In this document: in pieces, positions 51,624 through 60,034 of the stretch
Layout of the letters: each line of letters opens with the position of its first letter
How positions within the stretch are numbered: position 1 is the first letter of the stretch
NCBI GenBank assembly: GCA_009911035.1
Contig: QXWO01000016.1
Coordinates: 1 to 64,000 of the forward strand
DNA: 64,000 nucleotides
Direction: 5' to 3'
Source: Lachnospiraceae bacterium
Lineage (GTDB): Bacteria; Bacillota; Clostridia; Lachnospirales; Lachnospiraceae
The notes under the pieces: model-generated
The model's input: the letters and a program-made list of their open reading frames with translations, nothing else
Told to the model about the DNA's origin: nothing
Database searches by the model: none
Translations under genes and position numbers: made by a program

Positions 51624-53286
51624 AAGGGTGAGGACGCTGCTCCGGGTTTCCTCAAAACAGCAGTTACATGACGACGACATTCCTATGCAGCGGGCACAGG
51701 CAAAGCAGTACATAGCCGGACGTCCTGACTGGGTGTTTGACAAAGAATATATGGAAAAGGCGGTGTCGGCCTACAAAAACAGCGTGGAGGAGAGGGAAGT
51801 TTTGCAGGAGATCCTCTCCGATGCAAGAGAGCGGAAGTTTGAGGTGCTTCTTGCTTACATGTCGGACAGGATAGGCAGGCAGGAGGAATACAGCTTTTAT
51901 GTGGCGGCGCTGAACCGTCTTGGCATTGAGGTGTGGACGATCAGGGACGGCCAGCTAAAGACCGAAGATCATATTGATAAACTTTTGAACTACATCCGCT
52001 TCTGGCAGAACGAGGGAGAAAGCAAAAAGACCAGTATGCGGGTGCGGGATACACAAAGGGAAATGGTCCGGGCGGGAAAGTTTACCGGGGGCAAAGCCCC
52101 ATATGGCTACAGACTGGTCCCCTCCGGTATTGTCAGCAGCCATGGAAGGCTGCTGAAAAAGCTGGAGATTGTGGAGGAAAAGGCACAGGTAGTCAGGAAA
52201 ATATATGATCTGGCCCTTTATCACGGGATGGGATACTGCAAAATTGCAGAGGAACTAAACAGGCAGGGGATTCCTGCCATAACGGCACAGAAATGGAAAG
52301 CCGGAACCATACGCGGGATATTGACTAATCCGGTTTATATGGGGTATCTGGCAATCGACCGGAGAGTTCATTATGACACACATGTCAGAGTGGATAGAAG
52401 GGACTGGATATACTCTGATCACCAGATAACGGAGCTGATAGTGGTACCACAAGAAACTTGGGAGAAAGTACAGGAGATTCGCGAGGCAAGAAAAGAAAAA
52501 TTGGATGCCGCCCACAGAAAATCATCAGAAAAGTATAAGGCACAGTACAACACCCCCTTCAGTACGGCAGGAAAGCTTGCGCTGACCGGCCTGGCAGTAT
52601 GCGGATACTGCGGCAGAAAACTGAAAAACGGAAGCTATTGCAGCCACTGGACGACAAAAGACGGGAAGAAAAAGGCTGCATTTACAGGCAGATACGTGTG
52701 TCCCTCCAAGTGCCCGGAACGTGTCTGTTATTCACAAAACTATCTGGAGAGCCTAGTATTTCAAATTGTGGAAAAAAGTCTGGCGCGCTTAGAACCCATA
52801 GATGTGCAGGAAGAATTACAAAAGAAGCAGGGCCGGCACAGGCAGGGGATGCAAAAGGAACTGGAACGCGTACAGAAACAGCAGAAAACGCTGAAATCGG
52901 ATATCCTGACATTGGAAGAAAAGATACCAGAGGCCATCAGGGGAGACTATTATTTCAGTGCCGGGAAACTTGCTTCCATGATAAAGGAAAAGGAGCGGAT
53001 CTATGAAGAATTGGAGGAGAAAGGGCAACAGATAAAGGAGAAATTAACCGATCAGGTCGATATAGGCGGATTGGGGGCGGAGTTGACCGTCCCGTTTCCT
53101 GATTGGAGGGAGATATTTAAAAGTACAGAAATAAAGACAAAGAAAATGCTTTTATTTTCCATGATTGACCAGATTGAAGTAAAGGACGAAAGCATCCATA
53201 TCAAATACAAGGTCGGGAAGGGGACTTTTGAGCCAACCCATGATACATCTCCCCTTAAAACTATTGGCTTCCCCGTACCGGAATAA
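51616..53286 (+). CDS. Large serine recombinase
   Basis: 556 residues. Catalytic serine in LLRVSSKQQ (Ser12), resolvase-domain arginines in YMSDRIGRQEEY, recombinase domain (about 150-290; GGKAPYGYRLVPS, GILTNPVYMGYLAI), zinc ribbon (about 325-380; CGYCGRKLKNG ... CPSKCPERVCY) and a coiled coil (390-480). Start at TTG 51616 or GTG 51628. The last codons (VPE, stop) lie in the right att core: TAA is created by the junction. In the excised circle the frame would read VPESIDF and stop. It should catalyse excision and insertion of the element. Confidence 0.9.
   Translation: MGKRVRTLLRVSSKQQLHDDDIPMQRAQAKQYIAGRPDWVFDKEYMEKAVSAYKNSVEEREVLQEILSDARERKFEVLLAYMSDRIGRQEEYSFYVAALNRLGIEVWTIRDGQLKTEDHIDKLLNYIRFWQNEGESKKTSMRVRDTQREMVRAGKFTGGKAPYGYRLVPSGIVSSHGRLLKKLEIVEEKAQVVRKIYDLALYHGMGYCKIAEELNRQGIPAITAQKWKAGTIRGILTNPVYMGYLAIDRRVHYDTHVRVDRRDWIYSDHQITELIVVPQETWEKVQEIREARKEKLDAAHRKSSEKYKAQYNTPFSTAGKLALTGLAVCGYCGRKLKNGSYCSHWTTKDGKKKAAFTGRYVCPSKCPERVCYSQNYLESLVFQIVEKSLARLEPIDVQEELQKKQGRHRQGMQKELERVQKQQKTLKSDILTLEEKIPEAIRGDYYFSAGKLASMIKEKERIYEELEEKGQQIKEKLTDQVDIGGLGAELTVPFPDWREIFKSTEIKTKKMLLFSMIDQIEVKDESIHIKYKVGKGTFEPTHDTSPLKTIGFPVPE
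53253..53284 (+). other. attR-type site of the inserted element
   Basis: The element arm CCTTAAAACTATTG (53253-53266), spacer GCTTCCCC and core GTACCGGAAT (53275-53284). The recombinase stop codon overlaps its right edge. Confidence 0.8.
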
Positions 53287-53857
53287 GGGCTACAATTTCA
53301 CCATTACATCCTCCACGGCCTACGATCAGAAATGGATGCGGGGCAGGAATTTTTATGAAAATATTGACCGGGTAGTGGACAGCGTATTTGCCAACTATTT
53401 ATCGCGGCCCGGTGTCCGGCAGCCTATTTTCACATCCTACTGCGACGGCAGGAGGGTTACCTGCAACGGTTTAAGCCAGTGGGGATCGAAATATTTAGGT
53501 GAAGAAGGGTACTCTGCCATTGATATTATCCATTACTATTATGGAAGCGACATGTATATCAACACAGCGGAAAGCATTGCAGGCGTTCCTTCCTCATGGC
53601 CGGGATATAACCTGTCCATCGGTTCCACCGGAGAGAAGGTGCGGCAGATGCAGCAGCAGCTTAACCGCATTTCAAGAAACTATCCGGCAATTCCGGCTAT
53701 TGCCGCTGACGGCATTTACGGCCCTGCAACCGCACAGGCTGTAAAAACATTCCAGAGAATATTCGGCCTGCCTCAGTCCGGCATCGTGGATTACCCTACT
53801 TGGTACAGTATTTCCAACATATATGTAGGTGTCAGCCGCATTGCGGAACCCGGCTGA
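53276..53857 (+). CDS. SpoIID/LytB-like peptidoglycan protein, 3' part of the split gene
   Basis: Continues the frame of 48640-49323 exactly at TAC CGG AAT AAG. It encodes the rest of the SpoIID domain (KGYNFTITSSTAYDQKWM, RRVTCNGLSQWGSKYLGEEG with the typical SQWG motif, DIIHYYYGSD) and a C-terminal peptidoglycan-binding domain (YNLSIGSTGEKVRQMQQQLN, IAADGIYGPATAQAVKTFQR). There is no start codon with a ribosome site, so in the integrated state it should not be made. The rejoined product resembles sporulation proteins that remodel septal or cortex peptidoglycan. No signal peptide is evident in the rejoined protein. Confidence 0.78.
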   Translation, partial: YRNKGYNFTITSSTAYDQKWMRGRNFYENIDRVVDSVFANYLSRPGVRQPIFTSYCDGRRVTCNGLSQWGSKYLGEEGYSAIDIIHYYYGSDMYINTAESIAGVPSSWPGYNLSIGSTGEKVRQMQQQLNRISRNYPAIPAIAADGIYGPATAQAVKTFQRIFGLPQSGIVDYPTWYSISNIYVGVSRIAEPG

Positions 53858-54039
53858 TGAAACAGCCGCAGGTTTCCTTTTGGTGTATCGCAAAGGTAGG
53901 ATTTTTCATGGTATCCGGGACGGTCTGCGATAGTGCAAAAGCCCGTTCGATATTTTTTCAGCCTCTTTGTTGCGGAAGCCCCCGCAATGATGGTATACTA
54001 TAGCAGGCAGCTAAAGACCTGCCCTTTGGGAAATATGTC

Positions 54040-54082
54040 TATACTGAATATAACTACACTTAGTATAGTTATATTCAGTATA
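54040..54082. promoter_or_regulatory. 17-bp perfect inverted repeat upstream of the DUF5717 operon
   Basis: TATACTGAATATAACTA and its exact complement TAGTTATATTCAGTATA flank a 9-base spacer; a partial third copy (TATAGTTATACTT) follows. It ends 40 bases before the DUF5717 start. AT-rich and without a T-run, it looks like a regulator site rather than a terminator. Confidence 0.6.
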
Positions 54083-54122
54083 GTTATACTTAAGAAAAAC
54101 AGGTAACTGGAGGAACCGCGCC

Positions 54123-57100
54123 GTGCAGGGGATAGTAGAGAAAATTTTGGAAGGAAATTTTAAAAGGGATGTCCATTGTCTTGAGTTTTCCGAGCCTGCC
54201 ATAGAGCTTTGCCTTCGGGAAGGCGAAAGCTATGAGGGAAGTTTTACAATCACCGGTCCTGAAAATGAGATGTCGCAGGGGAGCGTTTCGTCCACGCGGC
54301 TTAGGATGCACTGCCTTGTGAGCCGTTTTTCAGGCCAGAAGGAGGAGATTCCCTATCACTTTGACGCTTCCGGCATGGAAGAAGGAGACAGCTTAAATGG
54401 TGAATTTAGGATCATATCCAACCAGGGCGAATATTTTGTGCCCTATCATGTGACCATTACCCAGGGAACATTAGATTCGGAACTTGGGGATATCAGAAAT
54501 CTGTTTCACTTTGCCAATCTTGCCAGAACCAATTGGCAGGAAGCGGTGAAACTGTTTTATTCCCGGGATTTTGCCCGTGTCTTTACCGGGGCAGACAGGC
54601 AGCATCACAGTCTCTACCGGGGACTTTCCCAGGGAGCCATAAGAGAGCAGAATGTGGAAGAATTTCTGCTGGAAATCAAGAAAAAGCAAAAAATGGAGTT
54701 CCTCCTTGAAGAAGCGGAGATACGCATGGATAACCCGAAAGACATGACAGAGGGAAAGCTGGTGATCAACCGTAACGGATGGGGCTATTCGGAACTTTTT
54801 ATAGAAACGGACGGGGACTTTATCGTGCTGGAGAAGGAAGTGATCCGGGACGAGGATTTTCTGGGCAACTGCTACAGACTGCCCTTTTATGTGTCAGCCG
54901 GCAGACTTCATGGGGGCAGGAATTATGGGGAGATCCGTCTGACTAATCCGTATGTTTCCCTGACCGCACGGGTAACTGTGGTAAATAAGACAGTGGCCGC
55001 CCGGGTGCCGGGGGTGCGCAGGCAGAAGAAACATAAGATCATGGAACTGATGCAGTATTATGAAGCCTTCCGCACGAAGAAAATCAGCGCTTCTTCCTGG
55101 ATGAAAGAGACAGGGGAGCTGATCGAGGAGCTGGTTCATATGGATGAACGGGATCTGGCGGTGAAGCTGTTTCAGGCCCAGTTCCTTATTACCAGTGGTC
55201 GTGCCAACGAGGCGGAGTGGATCTTAGGCCAGGCAGACAAGGAACTGGAGGAGCATTTTGATGCGACACTTTACTGCTATTACCTTTATCTGAATACGTT
55301 AATAAGCCGTAAAGGTGTTTATATTGATGAGACTGCAGGGCAGGTGGAGAGGATTTTTGCCCAGAATTCCGACAATTGGCGTATCGCATGGCTGCTTTTG
55401 TACCTTTCGGAGGACTATACGAGAAGCGCCTCTAAAAGGTGGATCGTACTGGAGGAGCAGTTCCGGCAGGGATGTACCAGCCCTGTCCTTTATATTGAAG
55501 CCTGGAACCTTCTGCTGGCCAATCCGACCCTTCTGATGCGGCTGGGGAACTTTGAAATACAGATTTTGTCCTATGCGGCAAAGAAGGATCTGCTGACCGT
55601 TGATATCATTAACCAGAGCGTTTATCTGGCCCAGAAACAGAAAAATTATTCCGGCAGGCTGTTTTTCATTTTAAAAGCCTGCTACAAAGTGATGCCTACC
55701 GACGAAATATTGCAGACCATCTGTACGTTGTTGATAAAAGGTAATATAACGGCCCCTTTCAGCTTTCCCTGGTATGAAAAAGGAATCGAAAAGGAACTGC
55801 GCATCACCAGACTTTACGAATATTATATGATGTCTATTCCACTGACGGACGACCGGGAGATCCCCCGGATGGTACTGATGTATTTTGCTTTTGACAGCAG
55901 CCTTGACAGTCTTCACAACGCTTTCCTCTATGCCTATGTGCATAAGGTGAAGGGGCAGTATCCCGAGCTATATGAAAATTACCGGGAACAGATTGAACGC
56001 TTTGTGGTTTCACAGGTCTTAAAGGGCAGGAATAACCAGTATCTTGCCTACCTGTATAAAAATTTGTTTACCCCTTTTATGATCACGGAGGAAACTGCCA
56101 GGGGGCTTTCCACCGCTTTGTTCATGCACCGTCTTAGGGTGAAGCGCAAAAGTATCAGAAATGTAGTTTTGGTTTACGAGAAGGAAAAGAAAGAGACAGT
56201 ATGCCCTATTACAGGCATGGAAGCATATATTCCTGTCTACAGCGATGACTGCCGCCTGCTTTTAGAGGATAAAAAAGGCAATCGTTTCTGCCGGGAGGAG
56301 GAATATGAGCTGGAACGGCTGATGGCGCCAGAGCCGCTTTCTGCCGCTGTAGGCCCTTATGTGACAGGATGTGTCCATCTGGATATCTGGCTGTGCGGGC
56401 GGGGCGGCAGCCTGTCAGAGATCACCCCGGAAAACGCAGAGTACATGAAGCGGCTTGCAGATTCCCTAGAGGTGATAGAGGAGGTCAGACGGGAAATCCG
56501 AATGCGCCTGATAGACTTCTTTTTTGACAATGACAGGATGAGAGAGCTGGATGATGCGCTGGAAGAACTGTCCCCGGAACAGATAGAAAACCGCTGCTTT
56601 TCAAAGGTTCTCCAGTTTCTGGTAGTGCGGGGCATGTACGAGAAAGCATTTGCATGGATGAAACTGCGGGGGGCAGAGGGGATTGATGCAAAGATCATTC
56701 TAAGGCTCTGCACAAGGCTCCTTGCCATAGAAGGCATTGTGGAAGATGAGACCATGACCCTTTTAGCGTTCCGGGCTTTTAAGGCGGGAAAGTATGACGG
56801 AAATCTTCTGGAGTACTTATGCCGTTTTTTTACAGGCACGTGCATGGAGATGCGGGATATCTGGAAAGCGGCCGATTCGTTCGGCGTGGATTCCTATCAT
56901 TTAGGCGGGAGGATTTTAGTCCAGACCCTTTACACAGGCGCCTATGTGGCGGAGCGGGCAGAGATCTTTAAGAGTTATGTGGCCGGGGGAGCCGGGACGG
57001 AGGTGGAACTGGCAGTTCTTGCCCAGTGTTCTTACGACTATTTTGTGCTGGATAAGCCCATGGATGAATTTGTGCTTGAGGACATGCAGAGGGTCATTGA

Positions 57101-57683
57101 GCGGCAGGAGGAGAACTTCCCATTGGTCTGCAGGCTGGCTTACACCAGATACTATGCGGAAAATAAAAAGATAGTGGACGAGCGCATTTCCCGGTGCCTT
57201 CTGGTATTTTTGCGGGAAATACTTGCCCAGAATAAATACTTCCCTTATTTTAAGGAATATGCGGATAATATTGTGTTCATGCGTCAGTTCCTGGATAAGA
57301 CTATGGTGGAATACCGTGTCAGGGAGGGCGGTGCGCCTGTCATTCATTATCTGATCGAAAAGGAAGACACCATTGAGGGTGAATATATAAAGGAAGAAAT
57401 GCAGGATATGTTCGGCGGTGTGTACGTCAGACAGTTTATTTTGTTTTTCGGGGAGCACTTGCAGTATTATATTACGGAAAAACAGGATGGGAAGGAACAT
57501 CTGATGACAAGCGGAACCTTAAGCCGCAACGATACCGGGAGGGAGCAGAAGGAAAGCCGGTACGATATGCTCAATGACATTGCCGTGGGAAGAAACTTAC
57601 AGGACTATGATGCCATGGAAAGTCAGCTTTATGAGTATTTTGAAAAAGATTATCTTGTAAAAGAATTATTTCATATGATTTAG
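54123..57683 (+). CDS. DUF5717-family giant protein
   Basis: A 1186-residue cytoplasmic protein. The N-terminal 290 residues hold two beta-sandwich-like regions (CLEFSEPAIELCLREGESYE, YFVPYHVTITQGTL; then KLVINRNGWGYSELFIETDG). The remainder is almost all helical with repeat-like blocks of 30-40 residues, a solenoid. There is no signal or membrane segment. I recall this as DUF5717 of Lachnospiraceae; function unknown. GTG start with GGAGG upstream. It heads an operon; the DUF5716 gene follows within 20 bases. Confidence 0.72.
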   Translation: MQGIVEKILEGNFKRDVHCLEFSEPAIELCLREGESYEGSFTITGPENEMSQGSVSSTRLRMHCLVSRFSGQKEEIPYHFDASGMEEGDSLNGEFRIISNQGEYFVPYHVTITQGTLDSELGDIRNLFHFANLARTNWQEAVKLFYSRDFARVFTGADRQHHSLYRGLSQGAIREQNVEEFLLEIKKKQKMEFLLEEAEIRMDNPKDMTEGKLVINRNGWGYSELFIETDGDFIVLEKEVIRDEDFLGNCYRLPFYVSAGRLHGGRNYGEIRLTNPYVSLTARVTVVNKTVAARVPGVRRQKKHKIMELMQYYEAFRTKKISASSWMKETGELIEELVHMDERDLAVKLFQAQFLITSGRANEAEWILGQADKELEEHFDATLYCYYLYLNTLISRKGVYIDETAGQVERIFAQNSDNWRIAWLLLYLSEDYTRSASKRWIVLEEQFRQGCTSPVLYIEAWNLLLANPTLLMRLGNFEIQILSYAAKKDLLTVDIINQSVYLAQKQKNYSGRLFFILKACYKVMPTDEILQTICTLLIKGNITAPFSFPWYEKGIEKELRITRLYEYYMMSIPLTDDREIPRMVLMYFAFDSSLDSLHNAFLYAYVHKVKGQYPELYENYREQIERFVVSQVLKGRNNQYLAYLYKNLFTPFMITEETARGLSTALFMHRLRVKRKSIRNVVLVYEKEKKETVCPITGMEAYIPVYSDDCRLLLEDKKGNRFCREEEYELERLMAPEPLSAAVGPYVTGCVHLDIWLCGRGGSLSEITPENAEYMKRLADSLEVIEEVRREIRMRLIDFFFDNDRMRELDDALEELSPEQIENRCFSKVLQFLVVRGMYEKAFAWMKLRGAEGIDAKIILRLCTRLLAIEGIVEDETMTLLAFRAFKAGKYDGNLLEYLCRFFTGTCMEMRDIWKAADSFGVDSYHLGGRILVQTLYTGAYVAERAEIFKSYVAGGAGTEVELAVLAQCSYDYFVLDKPMDEFVLEDMQRVIERQEENFPLVCRLAYTRYYAENKKIVDERISRCLLVFLREILAQNKYFPYFKEYADNIVFMRQFLDKTMVEYRVREGGAPVIHYLIEKEDTIEGEYIKEEMQDMFGGVYVRQFILFFGEHLQYYITEKQDGKEHLMTSGTLSRNDTGREQKESRYDMLNDIAVGRNLQDYDAMESQLYEYFEKDYLVKELFHMI

Positions 57684-57700
57684 TTTTGGGGAGTAAGAAA

Positions 57701-59011
57701 ATGTTTCAGGGCCAGAAGGATATTACCGGAAAAAAGAACAGCAGAAAAGTGGCTGTGGGATATGATCTCGGACGGACATTTGCCCAGATCAGCTATTGCG
57801 GGCTGGAGGAGACGGAACCGGAAACAGTCTCCGCTGTGGCCGGCACGGAACAATACAACATTCCCGTTGTTTTGTGCAAAAGAAGCGGTGTGGGGCAGTG
57901 GTACTACGGAAAGGAAGCCATTAAATTTGCAAAGGAAGAAAACGGCATATTGGTGGAAGATTTACTGACGCTGGCGGAGCGGGGGGAAGATGTGCTGGTG
58001 GAAGGGGAAGCCTTCGATCCGGCGGCCCTCCTTACCCTGTTTGTCAAAAGGAGCCTTTCTCTTTTAAATATTCGCATTCAGCTAAGCCAGATAGAAGCCT
58101 TTATGTTCACCGTGGAGGAGCTGACGCCCCGGATGGTGGATGTGCTGGGAAAAGTGGCGGCAGGGCTTTCCCTTAAGACGGAATATATCTGCTTTCAGAA
58201 TCATCTGGAAAGCTTTTATGCCTATACCCTGCACCAGAGCCGGGAACTTAGAAAAAGTAATGTGATGATATTTGAATATCATACCGCGTTAAAGACCCTG
58301 TGTCTGGAATGCAATGAGAGGACCTCCCCCAGGGTAGTGGTGATAGAGCAGCGCAATTATCCGGAAATGGAGCGGAGGATATGGAATGAGGAGCCGGAGA
58401 TACGCAAAAAACAGATGGGAGAGCTGGACATGCTGTTTGCGGACATTGCAGGCAGGGAATTAAAGGACAGATCCGTTTCCACTATTTTTCTTCTGGGGGA
58501 CGGCTTTAAGGAAAACTGGGCAAAGGAATCCTTAAGGCTTCTGTGCAGAAACCGGCGGGTCTTTCAGGGAAATAATCTTTACAGCAAAGGGGCCTGCTAC
58601 GGCATGATGGAACGGCTCCACCCTGGCGAAGAATGGAAAGAACATGTGTATTTAGGAGACGATAAGCTGAAATCCAATATCGGCATCCGGGCTTTGCGCC
58701 GGGGGGAAGATTCCTACTATGCCATCCTGGATGCAGGCATCAACTGGTATGAAGCGTCATCGGACTTTGACGTTATTTTAGAGAGCGGCAATACGGTGGA
58801 TTTTGTCATTACCCCTCTGACAGGAGGAAAGGTGACATACCGGTCCCTGTCCCTGGAAGGACTTCCCCAGCGCCCGGCGCGCACTACCAGACTGAATATC
58901 CACATGGAAATGACGGCCGTGAACCAGGCGGCTGTCACAATAGAAGATATGGGGTTCGGGGAAATGTTTAAATCCAGCGGAAAGGCGTGGACCCAGACGA
59001 TTATAGTCTGA
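57701..59011 (+). CDS. DUF5716-family protein with actin/Hsp70-like N-terminus
   Basis: 436 residues. The opening KVAVGYDLGRTFAQISYCG resembles the phosphate-1 loop of the actin/Hsp70/sugar-kinase fold (GIDLGTT), and TIFLLGDGFKENW resembles the later adenosine-side motif (LxGG/DGxxxxP). PVVLCKR and WYYGKEAIKF match the following Hsp70-like strands. It may be an ATPase chaperone or filament protein, but the catalytic loop is not clearly conserved. The ATG at 57701 has GGGGAG 7 bases upstream. It is downstream of and surely coupled to DUF5717. Confidence 0.68.
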   Translation: MFQGQKDITGKKNSRKVAVGYDLGRTFAQISYCGLEETEPETVSAVAGTEQYNIPVVLCKRSGVGQWYYGKEAIKFAKEENGILVEDLLTLAERGEDVLVEGEAFDPAALLTLFVKRSLSLLNIRIQLSQIEAFMFTVEELTPRMVDVLGKVAAGLSLKTEYICFQNHLESFYAYTLHQSRELRKSNVMIFEYHTALKTLCLECNERTSPRVVVIEQRNYPEMERRIWNEEPEIRKKQMGELDMLFADIAGRELKDRSVSTIFLLGDGFKENWAKESLRLLCRNRRVFQGNNLYSKGACYGMMERLHPGEEWKEHVYLGDDKLKSNIGIRALRRGEDSYYAILDAGINWYEASSDFDVILESGNTVDFVITPLTGGKVTYRSLSLEGLPQRPARTTRLNIHMEMTAVNQAAVTIEDMGFGEMFKSSGKAWTQTIIV

Positions 59012-59172
59012 ATCCGGTGTTATGGAGTTACGTGGCAGAGGCGGGCCGCTGCTTCGAAATTTTTTAATCGGCAATTTGAGTCAGAGCCTCAAATATGCCC
59101 TGACTGCAGTCGGAAATTTGAGATTTCCGATGTGTGTCATCGCAGTAAACGGCTCTGACATGGAGGATTAGT
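59012..59172 (+). other. Intergenic gap within the DUF5717 operon
   Basis: 160 bases with a short hairpin (TCGGAAAT / ATTTCCGA, 59110-59130). No promoter of consensus quality was seen, so the two downstream genes are probably read from the same transcript. Confidence 0.4.
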
Positions 59173-60006
59173 ATGGGCAGAATGCTGTTATGTATGGGAA
59201 AGTATGCGAAAAATCCCTATCATTTTGAGAGCCTGTGTGTGAACGTATATTGTGTGGAGGAGTTGTGCTGGCTTTTTGCAAGCAATCCCTTTATGATCAC
59301 CCGGGATATTATGGATAGGAACCTGGCGGTGTGGCTGGATACGGAATGCGGACTTGCGGAGCTGGGACATCAGCTTTTGAACCTTTTTAACCGGGGGATA
59401 CAGCCGGGGATATTTGTAGGCACGATTCTGGATTATGTCAATTATTGCACGCCGGAAGAAAAGAAAAAAATAGAGGACGTGGTTCAGAGCAATGCAGGAC
59501 TGACCGATTACGAACGGTTGAAAAAGCAGGCCGATTTCCTTTTAAAGAACCACAGATGCCAGATGGCGCTGGATGAATATGACCAGTTGTGCAGACAGCT
59601 CCCGGAAAGCGAAAGTGCTTTAAAGCCGTCTATTTTCCACAACATGGGTACAGCGTATGCGGAGCTGTTCCAGTTCGGCATGGCGGCCAAATATTTTATG
59701 AGAGCCTATGAAATGACGGGAAACAAAGCTTCTGGGTTACAATATCTGGCGGCCCAGCGGCTGGGGATGGCAGAGGGGGATTATGTGGCTTTTATTGCAG
59801 AGCACGGGGAGCTTCATGGGCTTTCCCTGGAACTGGAAAAGCTTTTTGAGGGGGCAAAGGGAAAATTTGAGGCGTCCCAGGATAGCAGGATGCTCACGGC
59901 CCTTAAGATCTATAAGGATGAGGGAAACGAAACTTCTTATTTAAAAGAGATAGACAGGATCATCTCCAAAAAGAAGAATGAATACCGGGAGCTTGTGGCG
60001 GGATAG
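59173..60006 (+). CDS. TPR-like protein of the DUF5717 operon
   Basis: 277 residues, helical. The first 100 residues are globular (KYAKNPYHFESLCVNVYCVE, LCWLFASNPFMITRDI). Residues 110-220 hold TPR-like helices (YERLKKQADFLLKNHRCQMA, SIFHNMGTAYAELFQFGMAA). GGAGG precedes the ATG. There is no signal peptide. It probably acts as an adaptor for the DUF5717/DUF5716 complex. The family was not recognised. Confidence 0.62.
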   Translation: MGRMLLCMGKYAKNPYHFESLCVNVYCVEELCWLFASNPFMITRDIMDRNLAVWLDTECGLAELGHQLLNLFNRGIQPGIFVGTILDYVNYCTPEEKKKIEDVVQSNAGLTDYERLKKQADFLLKNHRCQMALDEYDQLCRQLPESESALKPSIFHNMGTAYAELFQFGMAAKYFMRAYEMTGNKASGLQYLAAQRLGMAEGDYVAFIAEHGELHGLSLELEKLFEGAKGKFEASQDSRMLTALKIYKDEGNETSYLKEIDRIISKKKNEYRELVAG

Positions 60007-60034
60007 CAGAATGGAAAAGGGAAAAAGGAGCAGG

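Larger units (their letters stand above)
49323..53274 (+). mobile_element. 3.95-kb serine-recombinase element splitting a sporulation-type gene
   Basis: The element is bounded by direct repeats of GTACCGGAAT. Its joined ends (53253-53284 plus 49333-49347) would form a symmetric attP: CCTTAAAACTATTG on the left against CAATAGATTTTTAGG on the right, nearly perfect inverted arms around an 18-base core. It carries a DUF5722 gene, repeat sequences shared with the host chromosome, a 76-residue ORF and a large serine recombinase at its right end. No transfer, capsid or replication genes are present. The layout matches sporulation intervening elements such as skin; ordinary integration of a small element is the alternative. 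Confidence 0.8.

Noticed and set aside
53228-53857. The 3' half of the split gene as an independent gene starting at 53228
   Set aside because: The apparent start is a TTG inside the recombinase gene without a ribosome site, and the first codons come from another reading frame of the recombinase.
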